Shown: in pieces, positions 43,754 to 56,691 of the stretch
Position numbering within the stretch: position 1 is the first letter of the stretch
Layout: every line of letters starts with the position of its first letter
Assembly (NCBI GenBank): GCA_963575745.1
Contig: CAUYUJ010015752.1
Location: 56,834 to 116,629, forward strand
Direction of reading: 5' to 3'
DNA: 59,796 nucleotides
Source: Prorocentrum cordatum
Lineage: Eukaryota > Sar > Dinophyceae > Prorocentrales > Prorocentraceae
Notes under the pieces: generated by a model
Databases searched by the model: none
Told to the model about the DNA's origin: nothing
What the model saw: only the letters and a program-made list of their open reading frames with translations
Position numbers and translations under genes: made by a program

Positions 43754-44696
43754 GTTGACGCTTCGCGTATCCCCACCAGCCCATCCAGAAACGATGCTCA
43801 GGGGAGTTGAGGTGATCAGGGAAGTCGGGGAGCATGCAGAATAACAAAGGGCGGGGGAAGCTGTCACAGACCCCGAGAGGGGGAGGATGGAAGAGGAGTC
43901 GTCGTCGTCGTCGTCGGAGGAGGAGGGGGAAGAGGAGGAGGAGGAGGAGGAAGAGGAGGACGGAGAAGGAGGAAGAATCGGAGGAGGAGGAGGAGGAAGG
44001 GAAGGAGCTTCTTGGGGGTCTTTTGAGGGCCTCTTGGAGGGCTTTTTGGGCGCCTTGGGGCATCTTGGGCGCCTCTTGGGACCCTCTTGAGGCGCTCTGG
44101 GGAGCCTTCGGGGCGCTTTTGGGGCCATCTTGGAGGGAGTCGATCAAACAAGAGGGGGGGTTTAATTAGCGTCCCCCCTCGGAAGTCCCTAAAATCGCCT
44201 CTTGGACCCCTCTTGGAACGCTCTTGGAGTGCTCTTGGGCGCTCTTGGGGCCGTCTTGGGGCTCTTTTGGGGCTCTCTTGGGGCCCTCTTGGGCCATCTT
44301 GGAGCCATCTCCAGGCCTCGGATGCCATCGGAAGCGAAAAGGCGAGAAAGCAAAAATCATTGATTTTCCTTAGGTTTTGGGACGATTTTGGCCTCTTCGG
44401 GGCCTCCTTGGGGAGCTGTTTGGCCACTTGGAGTTATCTTGGGGCCGTCTTTGGGCTTTTTGGAACCATCTTAGGAGCCATCTCGAGCGATCTTGCGCTA
44501 TCTTGAGCCATCTTGGAGCTCATCTTGGGTTCTCTGAGGCGCTCTTGGAGCCGTCTTGGGCCATCTGGGACGCTCTAACTACCCGCGGCCCCCCCCGTCC
44601 AGGTCCAGGGGAGGGGGTAGGGGGAGGGGTAAACCCCTCCCAAAGGGGGAAGAGGGAGGGGTGGAAGAGGATCTGCTCTAGACCACCTACGCCCAG
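43754..44696. repeat. GAG/GTC patch and CTTGGGG-type repeat; no gene
   Basis: GTCGTC and GAGGAG at 43897-44010, then CTTGGGG, CTCTTGGAG and CCATCTTGG repeats to about 44575, up to the gap. Confidence 0.7.
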
Positions 44697-44796
44697 NNNN
44701 NNNNNNNNNNNNNNNNNNNNNNNNNNNNNNNNNNNNNNNNNNNNNNNNNNNNNNNNNNNNNNNNNNNNNNNNNNNNNNNNNNNNNNNNNNNNNNNN
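44697..44796. other. Assembly gap, 100 N
   Basis: Exactly 100 N, a conventional filler for a gap of unknown size. Confidence 1.
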
Positions 44797-45646
44797 CCAT
44801 GAGCGCCAGGGCGCCGCAGAGCGCCAGCCAACTGATGGCGAACTCTGCGTACTCCGCCATGCACACCATCACGGCCGCGGGCGGCATGACCCTGGGGGTG
44901 CAATCGCCAAACGGCCCAGGGGCCGCGCGGCCCGTCCGCGGGCAAGCGCGCGCCCGCGGGGGAGTCCCCCGGCTGACCCTGGGAGGCAAGCGACGCGCGG
45001 CCCCGCCCGCGAGCGCGGAGAGCCACTCGAACAACGGAAGGTGGAGGAGGAGGAGGAGGAGGATATAGAACCGCATGCGTGGAAACGTTTTCACGACACG
45101 GGGGGGAGCCAGCGCGAGTTTTGGGAGGTGGTCGCGCTGGGGGGGTGGTCGTGCTGGGGGAGTGGTCGTGCTGGGGGGGGGGGGGTCGTGCTGGGAGGTG
45201 GTCGTGCTGGGGAGTGGTCGTGCTGGGGCGTGGTCGTGCTGGGGCGTGATCGAGCTGGGGAGTGGTCGTGCTTATGGTGAAGGTCGTGCTGGAGTGTTGG
45301 TCGGGGTGCTGGTATGTGGTCTGGCTGGGGTGGTGGCGTGCATGGAACCAAGCGTTTCGCTCAAGACATCCTCAAATTTTTAATTCGCGCTCGTTTATTT
45401 ATCAATGAACAAACAATTCGGCAGAGGACGGTCAAATATCGGCCGGCTCGTTTATTTATTTACAAGGGAAAAAATTTCGCAGCATTTTCGCCGGCTCGTT
45501 ATTTATCAGGGAAAAAAATTATTAATTCGGCCGCCGGCCTCCTTCAAGCAGGCACGACCGGGGGACAGGTTTACCTAGTACAAAGAGAACCCTGGGCTCT
45601 TTGCTACTATTCGGGTTTCCCGGGAAAGCGTTTTCCGCAGGAAACC
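44797..45646 (-). repeat. Left arm of a large near-palindrome
   Basis: Reverse complement of about 45647-46452. The outer 350 bases differ at only about two substitutions plus homopolymer length. Nearer the centre the left arm collects many small insertions (net about 40 bases longer). It contains the only minus-oriented copy of the modular family. Confidence 0.9.
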
Positions 45647-45676
45647 ATCCTCAATTTTAATTCGCCAGGCTCGTTA

Positions 45677-46190
45677 TTCCCGGGAAGGGCAAGAGCGCCA
45701 GGTTCTCTTTGTACTAGGTAAACCTGTCCCCCGGTGCCTGCTTGAAGGAGGCCGGCGAAATTTTTCCCTGATAAATAACGAGCCGGCGAAATGCCGGCGA
45801 ATTTTTTCCCTGGTAAATAACGAGCCGGCGAATTGCCGGCGAATTTTTTCCATGATAAATAACGAGCCGGCGAATTATAATTTGAGGATGTCTTGAGCGA
45901 AACGCTTGTTTCCATGCACGGCCCCACCCCAGCCAGACCACATACCAGCACGACCACACTCCAGCACGACCTCACCATAGCACGACCACTCCCCAGCTCG
46001 ATCACGCCCCAGCACGACCACGCCCCAGCACGACCACTCCCCAGCACGACCACCTCCCAGCACGACCCCCCCCCCCAGCACGACCACTCCCCCAGCACGA
46101 CCACCCCCCCAGCGCGACCACCTCCCAAAACTCGCGCTGGCTCCCCCCCGTGTCGTGAAAACGTTTCCACGCATGCGGTTCTATATCCTC
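45677..46190 (+). mobile_element. Modular repeat family, short copy G
   Basis: Left end (slightly damaged, CCCGGGAAGGGC), three CCGGCGAATT blocks, GATGTCTTGAGCGAAACGC, a short satellite (about 45915-46120) and a diverged right-end segment (GTGAAAACGTTTCCACGCATG, TTCTATATCC). It lacks the 24-bp repeats. Confidence 0.75.
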
Positions 46191-46448
46191 CTCCTCCTCC
46201 TCCTCCAACTTCCGTTGTTCGAGTGGCTCTCCGCGCTCGCGGGCGGGGCCGCGCGTCGCTTGCCTCCCAGGGTCAGCCGGGGGACTCCCCCGCGGGCGCG
46301 CGCTTGCCCGCGGACGGGCCGCGCGGCCCCTGGGCCGTTTGGCGATTGCACCCCCAGGGTCATGCCGCCCGCGGCCGTGGTGGTGTGCATGGCGGAGTAC
46401 GCAGAGTTCGCCATCAGTTGGCTGGCGCTCTGCGGCGCCCTGGCGCTC

Positions 46449-46950
46449 ATGGCGCCGAAGAGGCCGGGCGGCAAGGGGCAGGGCAAGGGGCCCATGAAGG
46501 TCAAAGTGGGCGACGTCTCCGCCGCTCCCCCTGCGGACGGTCGCGCCGAGGTAGACGCCTCCGCGTCCAGCGGCGCCGAGGTAGACGCCTCCGCGTCCAG
46601 CGGTATGCCGCCTGCGGACATGCGCGCCGAGGTAGACGCCTCCGCGTCCAGCGGGATGCCGCCTCCTCCGCTGGGGACGCCCGACTTCGATGGTGGCCGC
46701 GGCGTGGTCAGGAGGCCGTACAATTGCGACTTCTGCGACGCAAGCTTCCCCGTCTCCTCGTTCTTGGTGCCGTGTGACGACCAGGGCAACGTGCCCCAAG
46801 GTTCGGCCCGCGTCGCCAGGGGCATGCAGATCATCGCGGACATGTGTGGCGAGAAGCAGGAGTTCAAGAATATCATCGACATCGACGAGGACAAGCCCGA
46901 TTTGCGCCACATGTGCTTCTCGTGTTTCGGCGTGCGCACCGAGGGCGCAC
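46449..46950 (+). CDS. Hypothetical Cys-rich ORF between repeat copies
   Basis: The frame is open from 46155; the likeliest start is ATG 46449 (MAPKRPGGKGQGKGPMKVKV). Then come three tandem AEVDASASSG decapeptides and a compact domain with RPYNCDFCDASFPVSSFLV, VPCDDQGN, IIADMCGEKQEFKNIIDIDE and LRHMCFSCFGV. The Cys pairs (C-x2-C ... C ... C ... C-x2-C) suggest metal binding. No catalytic motif. After FGVRTEG the frame enters 16-bp satellite, so the 3' end is missing or spliced. Lys/Gly-rich N-termini of this kind occur in dinoflagellate retroelement ORFs, but the family is not recognised. Confidence 0.4.
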
Positions 46951-46954
46951 CCCA

Positions 46955-47444
46955 GCACGACCGCACCCAGTGCACGAGAGAGCCACAGCACGACCACACC
47001 CCAGCACGACCACGTGGCCCCAGCACGACCACGCCCCAGCCGACACGCCCCAGCACGACCACGCCCCAGCAGACCACCCGCGCCCCAGCACGACACCCCC
47101 CAGCACGACCAAACACCCCCAGCTACGACCACCCCCCAGCACGACCACCCCCCAGCACGAACACACCCCAGCACGACCACTCCCCAGCACGACCACACCG
47201 CCTTGGTTGAGTGGTTGCCTGTCGTCGTGGAATGTTTCGTGGGGTGTCTCGTGGAATGTTTCGCGGGGTGTCTCGTGAAATGTTTCGTGAGGTGTCTCGT
47301 GAAATGTTTCGTGAGGTGTCTCGTGGGCTGTTTCGTGAGGTGTCTCGTGGGATGTTTCGTGAGGTGTTGCCCAGTTGGGTATCATGAAAACGTGTCCATG
47401 CTCCACATGTCTATATCCCTTTCCGGGTTCGTGGGTCACTCATG
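46955..47444 (+). mobile_element. Modular repeat family, right half (copy G')
   Basis: Begins inside the satellite directly after the Cys-rich ORF; then come the 24-bp repeats and a CGTGTCC-type right end. No left end. Confidence 0.85.
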
Positions 47445-49044
47445 TTTACATTGGGTTGTCTCGAGCGAAACGCTTGCTCCGCAGAGTTGCCGAGGAGTCT
47501 CGAGAGAAAACGCTTGTTTGCAGTAGCCGAACGCGAGTCGGAAAAGCGCCCGGCGCGAAGGAATTTCGATGATGTCTCGACTAATTCCTTGCTGTTTTGT
47601 ACGATTTCCTGGAATTTTGGCAGATGTCCGAGCGGAAATGCACGACCCCACCTAGCACGACCATACCCCAGCACGACCACACCCCAGCACGACCAGACCC
47701 CAGCACGACCCCACCCCAGCACGACCCCACCCCAGCACGACCATACCCCAGCACGACAACACCCCAGCACGACCCGACCCCAGCACGACCCTACCCCAGC
47801 AAGACCACACCCCAGCACGACCACACCCCAGCACGACCTCACCACAGCACGACCACACCCCAGCACGACCACGCCCCAGCACGACCACGCCCCAGCACGA
47901 CCACGCCCTAGCACGACCACACCCCAGCACGACCACACCCCCAGCACGACCACACCCCAGCACGACCACACCCCAGCACGACCACACCCCAGCACGACCA
48001 CTCCCCAGCACGACCACACCCCAGCACGACCACACCCAGCACGGACACCCCCCCAGCACGACCACACCCAGCACGACCCACCAGCCACGGACCCCACCCC
48101 AGCACGACCCCATCATAGCTTTGTAACTCTAAGACCAACCCCAGCACGACCACACCACCAGCACGATTCCCCACCCAGCACGACCACACCCCAGCACGAC
48201 CCCACCCCAGCACGACCATACCCCAGCACGACCACACCCCAGCACGACCACACCCCAGCACGACCCAACCCCAGCACGACCACACCCCAGCACGACCACA
48301 CCCCAGCACGACCACACCCCAGCACGACCACACCCCAGCACGACCCCACCCCAGCACGACCACGCCCCAGCACGACCACGCCCCAGCACGACCACGCCCC
48401 AGCACGACCACCTCCCAGCACGACCACACCCCCAGCACGACCACCCCCCAGCACGACCACGCCCCAGCACGACCACACCCCAGCACGACCACTCCCCAGC
48501 ACGACCACACCCCAGCACGACCACACCCCAGCACGACCCCACCCCAGCACGACCCCACCCTAGCAAGACCACACCCCAGCAAGACCACACCCCAGCACGA
48601 CCTCACCACAGCACGACCACACCCCAGCACGACCACACCCCAGCACGACCACGCCCCAGCACGACCACGCCCCAGCACGACCACGCCCCAGCACAACCAC
48701 CCCCCAGCACGACCACCCCCCCAGCACGACCACACCCCAGCACGACCACCCCCCAGCACGACCACATCCCAGCACGACCACTCCCCAGCACGACCACACC
48801 GCCTTGGTTGAGTGGTTGCCTGTCGTCGTGGAATGTTTCGTGGGGTGTCTCGTGGAATGTTTCGCGGGGTGTCTCGTGGAATGTTTCGTGAGGTGTCTCG
48901 CGGAATGTTTCGTGAGGTGTCTCGTGGGATGTTTCGTGAGGTGTCTCGTTGGATGTTTCGTGAGGTGTTGCCCCGTTGGGTATCGTGAAAACGTGCCCAT
49001 GCTCCACATGTCTATATCCCTTTCCGGGTTCGTGGGTCCATCAT
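47445..49044 (+). mobile_element. Modular repeat family, copy G2
   Basis: Joined head-to-tail to G'. The CCCGGAAAGGGC end is missing; starts with TCTCGAGCGAAACGC repeats and CGGAAAAGCGCCCGG. The satellite (about 47640-48800) has a scrambled patch at 48045-48165 after which the variant series restarts. Right end CGTGCCC type. Confidence 0.85.
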
Positions 49045-50204
49045 GTTTTCTGCTCGCCCGACTTGCTCCTCGCTCCTCTCTTCCTTGCTCCTCGCTTCTT
49101 TGCGCCTTGCCCCACCTCGGGGCTGTGGACGCACGACCCTCTCGGGGGCTGTCGCGCCCAGGTCTTGTCCCCACTTGGCCTGGCAGGCCGCTACCTCTTC
49201 CCCAATGCCCAGTCTGTGGAGGTGGGCTTTCCTCCGCTCACGCCACCAGCGCGCTCAGGGCAGTCGGCCCCTGCGCGCTCGTGGCCAGCAGGCCATTTGG
49301 AATTGCGTGGCTCTTGCATCCATGTTCTTCGCACGGGCCAAGATGCCTCTAGCCCTATCGTTGCCTGTCGCGCTTAACCTTGACCTCCTCCTCCTCTTTC
49401 TCCTCTTCCTCCTTCGCGAGAGAATACGGGTGGATCACACAGCCTCACTCTGAAAGCAAATGGATCGAACGGGTCTCCGTGCCTATTGATACGAGGGGGA
49501 ATGAGAAGAACGGATCTGGGGGTTCGTTGGGTGAGCGGGGCTATGCTCTTCTTCGTCATCCTCCTCCCCATCCTGCAGCGTGAAGAGTAAAGGAGAGGAA
49601 GGAGGGGAGAGGAAGGCCACAGAGGAGGGACGGCCAGAGGGGTGATATAGGGCGGTCGAGGAGGTGAGGAGAGGGCGGATAGTGAGACTGAGAGGGAGGG
49701 GGGACAGGAGTGGAGGGAAGAGCCAGTACTGAGTGGAGGGAACATGATAGAGCGGAGAAGAGCGAGAGGAGAGGAGGGCAGGAGGGGCGGAGAACAGAGG
49801 AGGTGTGGACTCCCTTTCTTCCTCTTGGGATGTGCTTGATCGTGTCCTCTTGAGCATTGCCCTTGTCTACGCTACTCGCTGACCCCTTCGATGCTTTGAT
49901 TGCGTTGATCAGATGTCGGGTCTAGTCATAGTCAGTGTATCAAGTCGGTCAACAGGCGCAATGTGCGAATCAGACCAGTCAGCGTTCTGGCCGGGCTCAG
50001 CCGAAAGCTCAAATGCAGCCTACGATTCGGCTTCCTCTGCCGAAGTTTACAAGGGTGATCATTGCGATACTGCGAGCCACAGCTGATTGATACAACCTTT
50101 ATTGTCCGCCATTTCGTACATCTCAATAATCTTGCGCACGCGAGCCATCGTGGCGGGTATTTCCAGAAGGTAAATTCGCCAAAGTAGACTGGTCGGTACG
50201 GATA
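49045..50204. other. No confident gene
   Basis: TCCTCC at 49060-49090, AG-rich at 49560-49800, otherwise mixed. No recognised ORF or RNA. Confidence 0.45.
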
Positions 50205-51936
50205 TTCCCGGAAAGGGCATGAGCCCAGGGTTCTCTTTTAGTTGGTAAACCTAATCCCCCGGTGCCTGCTTGAGGGAGGCCGGCGAATTTTTTCCCTGAT
50301 AAATAACGAGGTCGAAGGAGGCCGGCGAATTAAAATTTGAGGATGTCTCGAGCGAAACGCTTGTTTTTTCAGAATTTCTTGAGGATGTCTCGAGCGAAAC
50401 GCTGGTTTTGCAGAGTTGAGGATGTCTCGAGCGAAACGCTTGTTTTCAGAATTTGCTGAGGATGTCTCGAGCGAAACGCTTGTTTTGCAGAGCCGACCGC
50501 GACGCGGAAAAGCGCCCCGCGCGAAGGAATTTCGATGATGTCTCGACTATTTCCTTTGTTTTTGTACGATTTCCTGGAATTTTGGCAGGATGTCTCGAGC
50601 GAAATGCACGACCCCACCCTAGCACGACCATACCCCAGCACGACCACACCCCAGCACGACCAGACCCCAGCACGACCCCACCCCAGCACGACCCCACCCC
50701 AGCACGACCATACCCCAGCACGACCACACCCCAGCACGACCCGACCCCAGCACGACCCTACCCCAGCAAGACCACACCCCAGCACGACCACACCCCAGCA
50801 CGACCTCACCACAGCACGACCACACCCCAGCACGACCACGCCCCAGCACGACCACGCCCCAGCACGACCACGCCCCAGCACGACCACCCCCCAGCACGAC
50901 CACCCCCCCAGCACGACCACCCCCCAGCACGACCACCCCCCAGCACGACCACACCCCAGCACGACCACTCCCCAGCACGACCACACCCCAGCACGAACCA
51001 CTCCCCAGCACGACCACACCCCAGCACGACCACCCCCCAGCACGACCACAAATGACAACTCACCCCAGCCCACGACCCCACACCTACAGCCACTGGAACT
51101 CACCACGCCCCCACAAATACCCGATCGCATAAATCACAGGGTGCGGAGCACCCCAGCACGAACCCACCCCAGCACGACCCCACCCCATCACGACCCCACC
51201 ACCCACACCCCTACCCTAGCACGACCATACCCCAGCACGACCACACCCCAGCACGAACACACCTCAGCACGACCACACCCTAGCACGACCCCACCCCAGC
51301 ACGACCATACCCCAGCACGACCACACCCCAGCACGACCACATCCCAGCACGACCACACCCCAGCACCTCCAGCACGATTCACGACCCCCAGCACGACCCA
51401 CCCACAAGACCACACCCCCCGCACGACCGCACCCCACAACGACCTACCACAGCACGTAACCACCAGAGGTCCCCAGCACGACCAACGCAAACGGCAAGCC
51501 CAGCACGAGACCACGCCCCAGCACGACCACGCCCCAGACAACCAAGGCCCCAGCACGACCACGCCCGCAGCACGACCACCCCCCAGCACGAACACCCCCC
51601 CAGCACGACCACCCCCCAGCAACGACCCACCCCCCAGCACGACCACACCCAGCACGACCACTCCCCAAAGCCCGCCCACATACATGCCGATGCCCTTATT
51701 GAAGTGTTGCCTGTCGTCGAGGAATGTTTCGTGGGGTGTCTCGTGGAATGTTTCGCGGGGTGTCTCGTGAAATGTTTCGTGAGGTGTCTCGTGGAATGTT
51801 TCGTGAGGTGTCTCGTGGGCTGTTTCGTGAGGTGTCTCGTGGGATGTTTCGTGAGGTGTTGCCCAGTTGGGTATCATGAAAACGTGTCCATGCTCCACAT
51901 GTCTATATCCCTTTCCGGGTTCGTGGGTCCATCATG
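50205..51936 (+). mobile_element. Modular repeat family, copy H
   Basis: Left loop ATGA; four to five TCTCGAGCGAAACGC repeats; CGACGCGGAAAAGCGCCCC; satellite about 50610-51670, scrambled at 51040-51140 and 51360-51500; right end CGTGTCC. Ends exactly where copy I begins. Confidence 0.9.
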
Positions 51937-53535
51937 TTCCCGGAAAGGGCTTAAGCCCAGGGTTCTCTTTTAGTTTGTAAACTAGTCCCCCGGTGCCTGC
52001 TTGAAGGAGGCCGGCGAATTTTTCCCTGATAAATAACGAGGTCGAAGGAGGCCGGCGAATTTTTCCCTGATAAATAACGAGCCCGAGAATTAAAATTTGA
52101 GGATGTCTCGAGCGAAACGCTTGTTTTTGAGCGCCGGCGAATTAAAATTTGAGGATGTCTCGAGCGAAACGCTTGTTGTTGAGGCCGGCGAATTAAAATT
52201 TGAGGATGTCTCGAGCGAAACGCTACGGCCCCACCCCAGCAAGACCACACCCCAGCACGACCACACCCCAGCACGACCTCACCACAGCACGACCACTCCC
52301 CAGCACGACCCCACCCCAGCACGACCACGCCCCAGCACGACCGCACCCCAGCACGACCACACCCCAGCACGACCACACCCCAGCACGACCCCACCCCAGC
52401 ACGACCCCGCCCTAGCACGACCACACCCCAGCACGACCACACCCAGCAACGCATGTTTTTGAGCGCCGGCGAAATAAAACAAAATTTGAGATGTTCTCGA
52501 GCGAAACGCTGTTTTCGAGGCGGCGAATTAAAATTTGAGGATGTCTCGAGCGAAACGCAAACTTCCCCCACCCCAGCAAGACCACACCCCAGCACGACCA
52601 CACCCCAGCACGACCTCACCACAGCATGACCACACGTCAGCACGACCACGCCCAGCACGACCACGCCCCAGCACGACCACACCCCAGCACGAACACACCA
52701 CAGCACGACCACACCCCAGCACGACCACACCAACCAGAACGACCACCAACCCCAGCACGAACCCACCAAGCACCACCCACCCCAGCACTACCAACACCCA
52801 GCAACGAACCCACACCCAGCAACGACCCCACCCCAGCACGACCCACCCCAGCACGCCCCGCCCAGCATGACCACACCCCAGCACGACCACACCCCAGCAC
52901 GACCACTCCCAGACACGACCCCGACCCCAGCACGACCCCACCCTAGCCGACCACACCCCAGCACGACCACACCCCAGCACGACCCCACCCCAGCACGAGC
53001 ACACCCCAGCACGACCCCACCCCAGCAAGACCACACCCCAGCACCACCGCACCCCAGCACGACCTTACCACAGCACGACCACACCCCAGCACGACCACGC
53101 CCCAGCACGACCACGCCCCAGCACGACCTCGCCCCAGCACGACCACGCCCCAGCACGACCACGCCCCAGCACGACCACCAGCCCCCAGCACGAACCACCC
53201 CCCCAGCACGACCACGCCCCCAGCATACGAATACCACCCCCCAGCAACGACCACGACCCCAGCACACCACTCCCCAAGCACGCCCACACCGCTTGGTTGA
53301 GAGGTTGCCTGTCGTCGTGGAATGTTTCGTGGGGTGTCTCGTGGAATGTTCGCGGGGTGTCTCGCGTGAAATGTTCCGAGAGGTGTCTCGTGGAATGTTT
53401 CGTGAGGTGTCTCGTGGGCTGTTTCGTGAGGTGTCTCGTGGGATGTTTCGTGAGGTGTTGCCCAGTTGGGTATCATGAAAACGTGTCCATGCTCCACATG
53501 TCTATATCCCTTTCCGGGTTCGTGGGTCCATCATG
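51937..53535 (+). mobile_element. Modular repeat family, copy I
   Basis: Starts TTCCCGGAAAGGGC directly after CATCATG of copy H. Left loop TTAA. TCTCGAGCGAAACGC repeats recur in mid-satellite (52440-52560) as in copy B. Right end CGTGTCC type. Confidence 0.9.
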
Positions 53536-54155
53536 TTTTTGAATGTGGGAACTCATGAGCCCATTTGGAGACACCTTTCATGGCCGTTTACCTGAAACAT
53601 TGGCACAACAGTTGTTGTTCCACGACGATGAAAGGATGGGTGGGTTCCCTGGATTCGGAACAGATCCATTTTGGCAATGGGGTTTCCCTATCCCTGCCTG
53701 GGACAGTGACGGCCTACGATGCGCGGACAACTGTGCAGCTAGGCGCCCGCCTGCCAACCCCCAGGAGCTGGCAGGGGGCGCCGGCGGCACAAGAGTGTGA
53801 GTTCGAACTGGCTGCAAATGCCTGGAGGATATATCATGCGGCCGTGCGAAACTAACGAGAAACAGCATGAGATCTCCGTGTGTCTGGTTGAAACGATGTT
53901 GGTTGGTAGATGTTGGCTTCGATTGGACACGGCTGACTTCATTGAGCGGTACACGCCGCAAGCGAGGCTTTGCACCAGAGGGCGTCATGGTTTTACCAAT
54001 ATGTGCAGGCCATCGAAGCAGCGAAGGCTTCAGTGATGGTATTATGGATTGTTTCGACGCTGCAGTGCGTGACAGAGCAGCTGCGGCGATGGGGATATCG
54101 ACATTTTCCTGCAGTCCTTGTGCGCGGAGGCCGTTGTTCATCGCGGGCAAACTTT
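53536..54155 (+). other. Unassigned segment with short ORFs
   Basis: A frame at 53565-53855 starts METPFMAVYLKHWHNSCCST. A different frame near 53970-54150 reads QAIEAAKASVMVLWIVSTLQ. Both look mildly protein-like but no domain is recognised. Confidence 0.25.
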
Positions 54156-55275
54156 TTCCCGGAAAGGGCAAGAGCCCAGGGTTCTCTTTGTACTAGGTAA
54201 ACTAGTCCCCCGGTGCCTGCTTGAAGGAGGCCGGCGAATTTTTTCCCTGATAAATAACGAGCCGGCGAATTGCCGGCGAATTTTTTCCCTGATAAATAAC
54301 GAGCCGGCGAATTGCCGGCGACTTTTTTCCATGATAAATAACGAGCCGGCGAATTAAAATTTGAGGATGTCTCGAGCGAAACGCTTGTTTTTGAGGCCGG
54401 CGAATTAAAATTTGAGGATGTCTCGAGCGAAACGCTTGTTTTTGAAATCCCGACCTCACCACACCCCAGCACGACCACACCCCAGCACGACCTCACCACA
54501 GCACGACCACACCCCAGCACGACCACGCCCCAGCACGACCCCGCCCCAGCACGACACGCCCCAGCACGACCCTACCCCAGCAAGACCCTACCGGCCAGCA
54601 AGAGACCACACCCCAGCACGCCACACCCCATCACGACCTCACAACAGCACGACCACTCCCCAGCACGACCACGCCCCAGCACGACTAGCAGGGCCCCAGC
54701 ACGACCACCCCCCAGCACGACCACACTACCCAGCACGAGTCGACGGAAGACGTTCCGATGAACCCATAGGGACGACCACAAACTAAAACCCTGTACGTAA
54801 AGAAGAATATCACGACCACACCCCAGCACGACCTCACCACAGCACAACCACACCCCAGCACGACCACGCCCCAGCACGACCACGCCCCAGCACGACCACG
54901 CCCCAGCACGACCACGCCCCAGCACAACCACCCCCCAGCACGACCACCCCCCCAGAACGACCACGCCCCAGCACGACCACCCCCCAGCACGACCACACCC
55001 CAGCACGACCACTCCCCAGCACGACCACACCGCCTTGGTTGAGTGGTTGCCTGTCGTCGTGGAATGTTTCGTGGGTGTCTCGTGGAATGTTTCGCGGGGT
55101 GTCTCCTGGAATGTTTCGTGAGGTGTCTCGCGGAATGTTTCGTGAGGTGTCTCGTGGGATGTTTCGTGAGGTGTCTCGTGGGATGTTTCGTGAGGTGTTG
55201 CCCCGTTGGGTATCGTGAAAACGTGCCCATGCTCCACATGTCTATATCCCTTTCCGGGTTCGTTGGTCCATCATG
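54156..55275 (+). mobile_element. Modular repeat family, copy J
   Basis: Same layout as copy A (loop AAGA, three CCGGCGAATT blocks, two GATGTCTCGAGCGAAACGC). The satellite is interrupted at 54737-54810 by unrelated sequence. Right end CGTGCCC. Confidence 0.9.
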
Positions 55276-56691
55276 TTTTCCCCCCGGAAAGGCTCTGGGC
55301 CCGAGGGTTCACTTTTGTGGGTAAACCAGTCCCCTCGGAGCCAACTTGAAGGAGGCCGGCGAATTTTTTCCCTGATAAATAACGAGGTCGAAGGAGGCCG
55401 GCGAATTAAAATTTGAGGATGTCTCGAGCGAAACGCTTGTGTTTGAAATCCCGATCGATAAATCACAGGGTGCGGGCCACTTTTTCGTGTGTTGAGGATG
55501 TCTCGAGCGAAACGCTAGCTCCGCAGAGTTTGCCGAGGATGTCTCGAGCGAAACGCTTGTTTTGCAGAGCCGACCGCGACGCGGAAAAGCGCCCCGCGCG
55601 AAGGAATTTCGATGATGTTTCGACTAATTTGTTTGTTTTTGTACGATTTCCTGGAATTTTGGCAGGATGTCTCGAGCGAAATGCACGACCCCACCCTAGC
55701 ACGACCTTACCCCAGCACGACCACACCCCAGCACGACCAGACCCCAGCACGACCCCACCCCAGCACGACCCCACCCCAGCACGACCATACCCCAGCACGA
55801 CCACACCCCAGCACGACCCGACCCCAGCACGACCCTACCCCAGCAAGACCACACCCCAGCACGACCACACCCCAGCACGACCTCACCACAGCACGACCAC
55901 ACACCAGCACGACCACGCCCCAGCACGACCACGCCCCAGCACGACCACGCCCCAGCACGACCACCCCCCAGCACGACCACCCCCCAGCACGACCACACCC
56001 CAGCACGACCACACCCCAGCACGACCACTCCCCAGCACGACAACTCCCCAACACGACCATACTCCAGCACGACCACACCCCAGCACAACCACACCCAGTC
56101 GCACCCCCGTGGAATGTTTCGTGGGGTGTCTGGTTGAGTGGTTGCCTGTTCGTGGGGTGTCTCGTGGAATGTTTCACGGGGTGTCTCGTGGAATGTTTCG
56201 TGAGGTGTCTCGTGGAATGTTTCGTGAGGTGTCTCGTGGGATGTTTCGCGGGGTGGCACGACCACGCCCCAGCACGACCACGCCCCAGCACGACCACCCC
56301 CCAGCACGACCACCCCCCCAGCACGACCACCCCCCAGCACGACCACACCCCAGCACGACCACACCCCAGCACGACCACTCCCCAGCACGACCACACCCCA
56401 GCACGACCACACCCCAGCACGACCACACCCAGTCGCACCCCCGTGGAATGTTTCGTGGCGTGTCTGGTTGAGTGGTTGCCTGTTCGTGGGGTGTCTCGTG
56501 GAATGTTTCAAAGGGTGTCTCGTGGAATGTTTCGTGAGGTGTCTCGTGGAATGTTTCGTGAGGTGTCTCGTGGGATGTTTCGCGGGGTGTCTCGTGGGAT
56601 GTTTCGTGAGATGTCGCCCAGTTGGGTATCGTGAAAACGTGACCATGCTGCACATGTCTTTATCCCTTTCCGGGTTCGTGGGTCCATCATG
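55276..56691 (+). mobile_element. Modular repeat family, copy K
   Basis: Head-to-tail after J; left end variant CCCCGGAAAGGCTCTGGGCCC. Long-left modules, satellite (about 55685-56097), 24-bp repeats, then a jump back into satellite at 56256 and a second set of 24-bp repeats before the CGTGACC right end. Confidence 0.9.
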
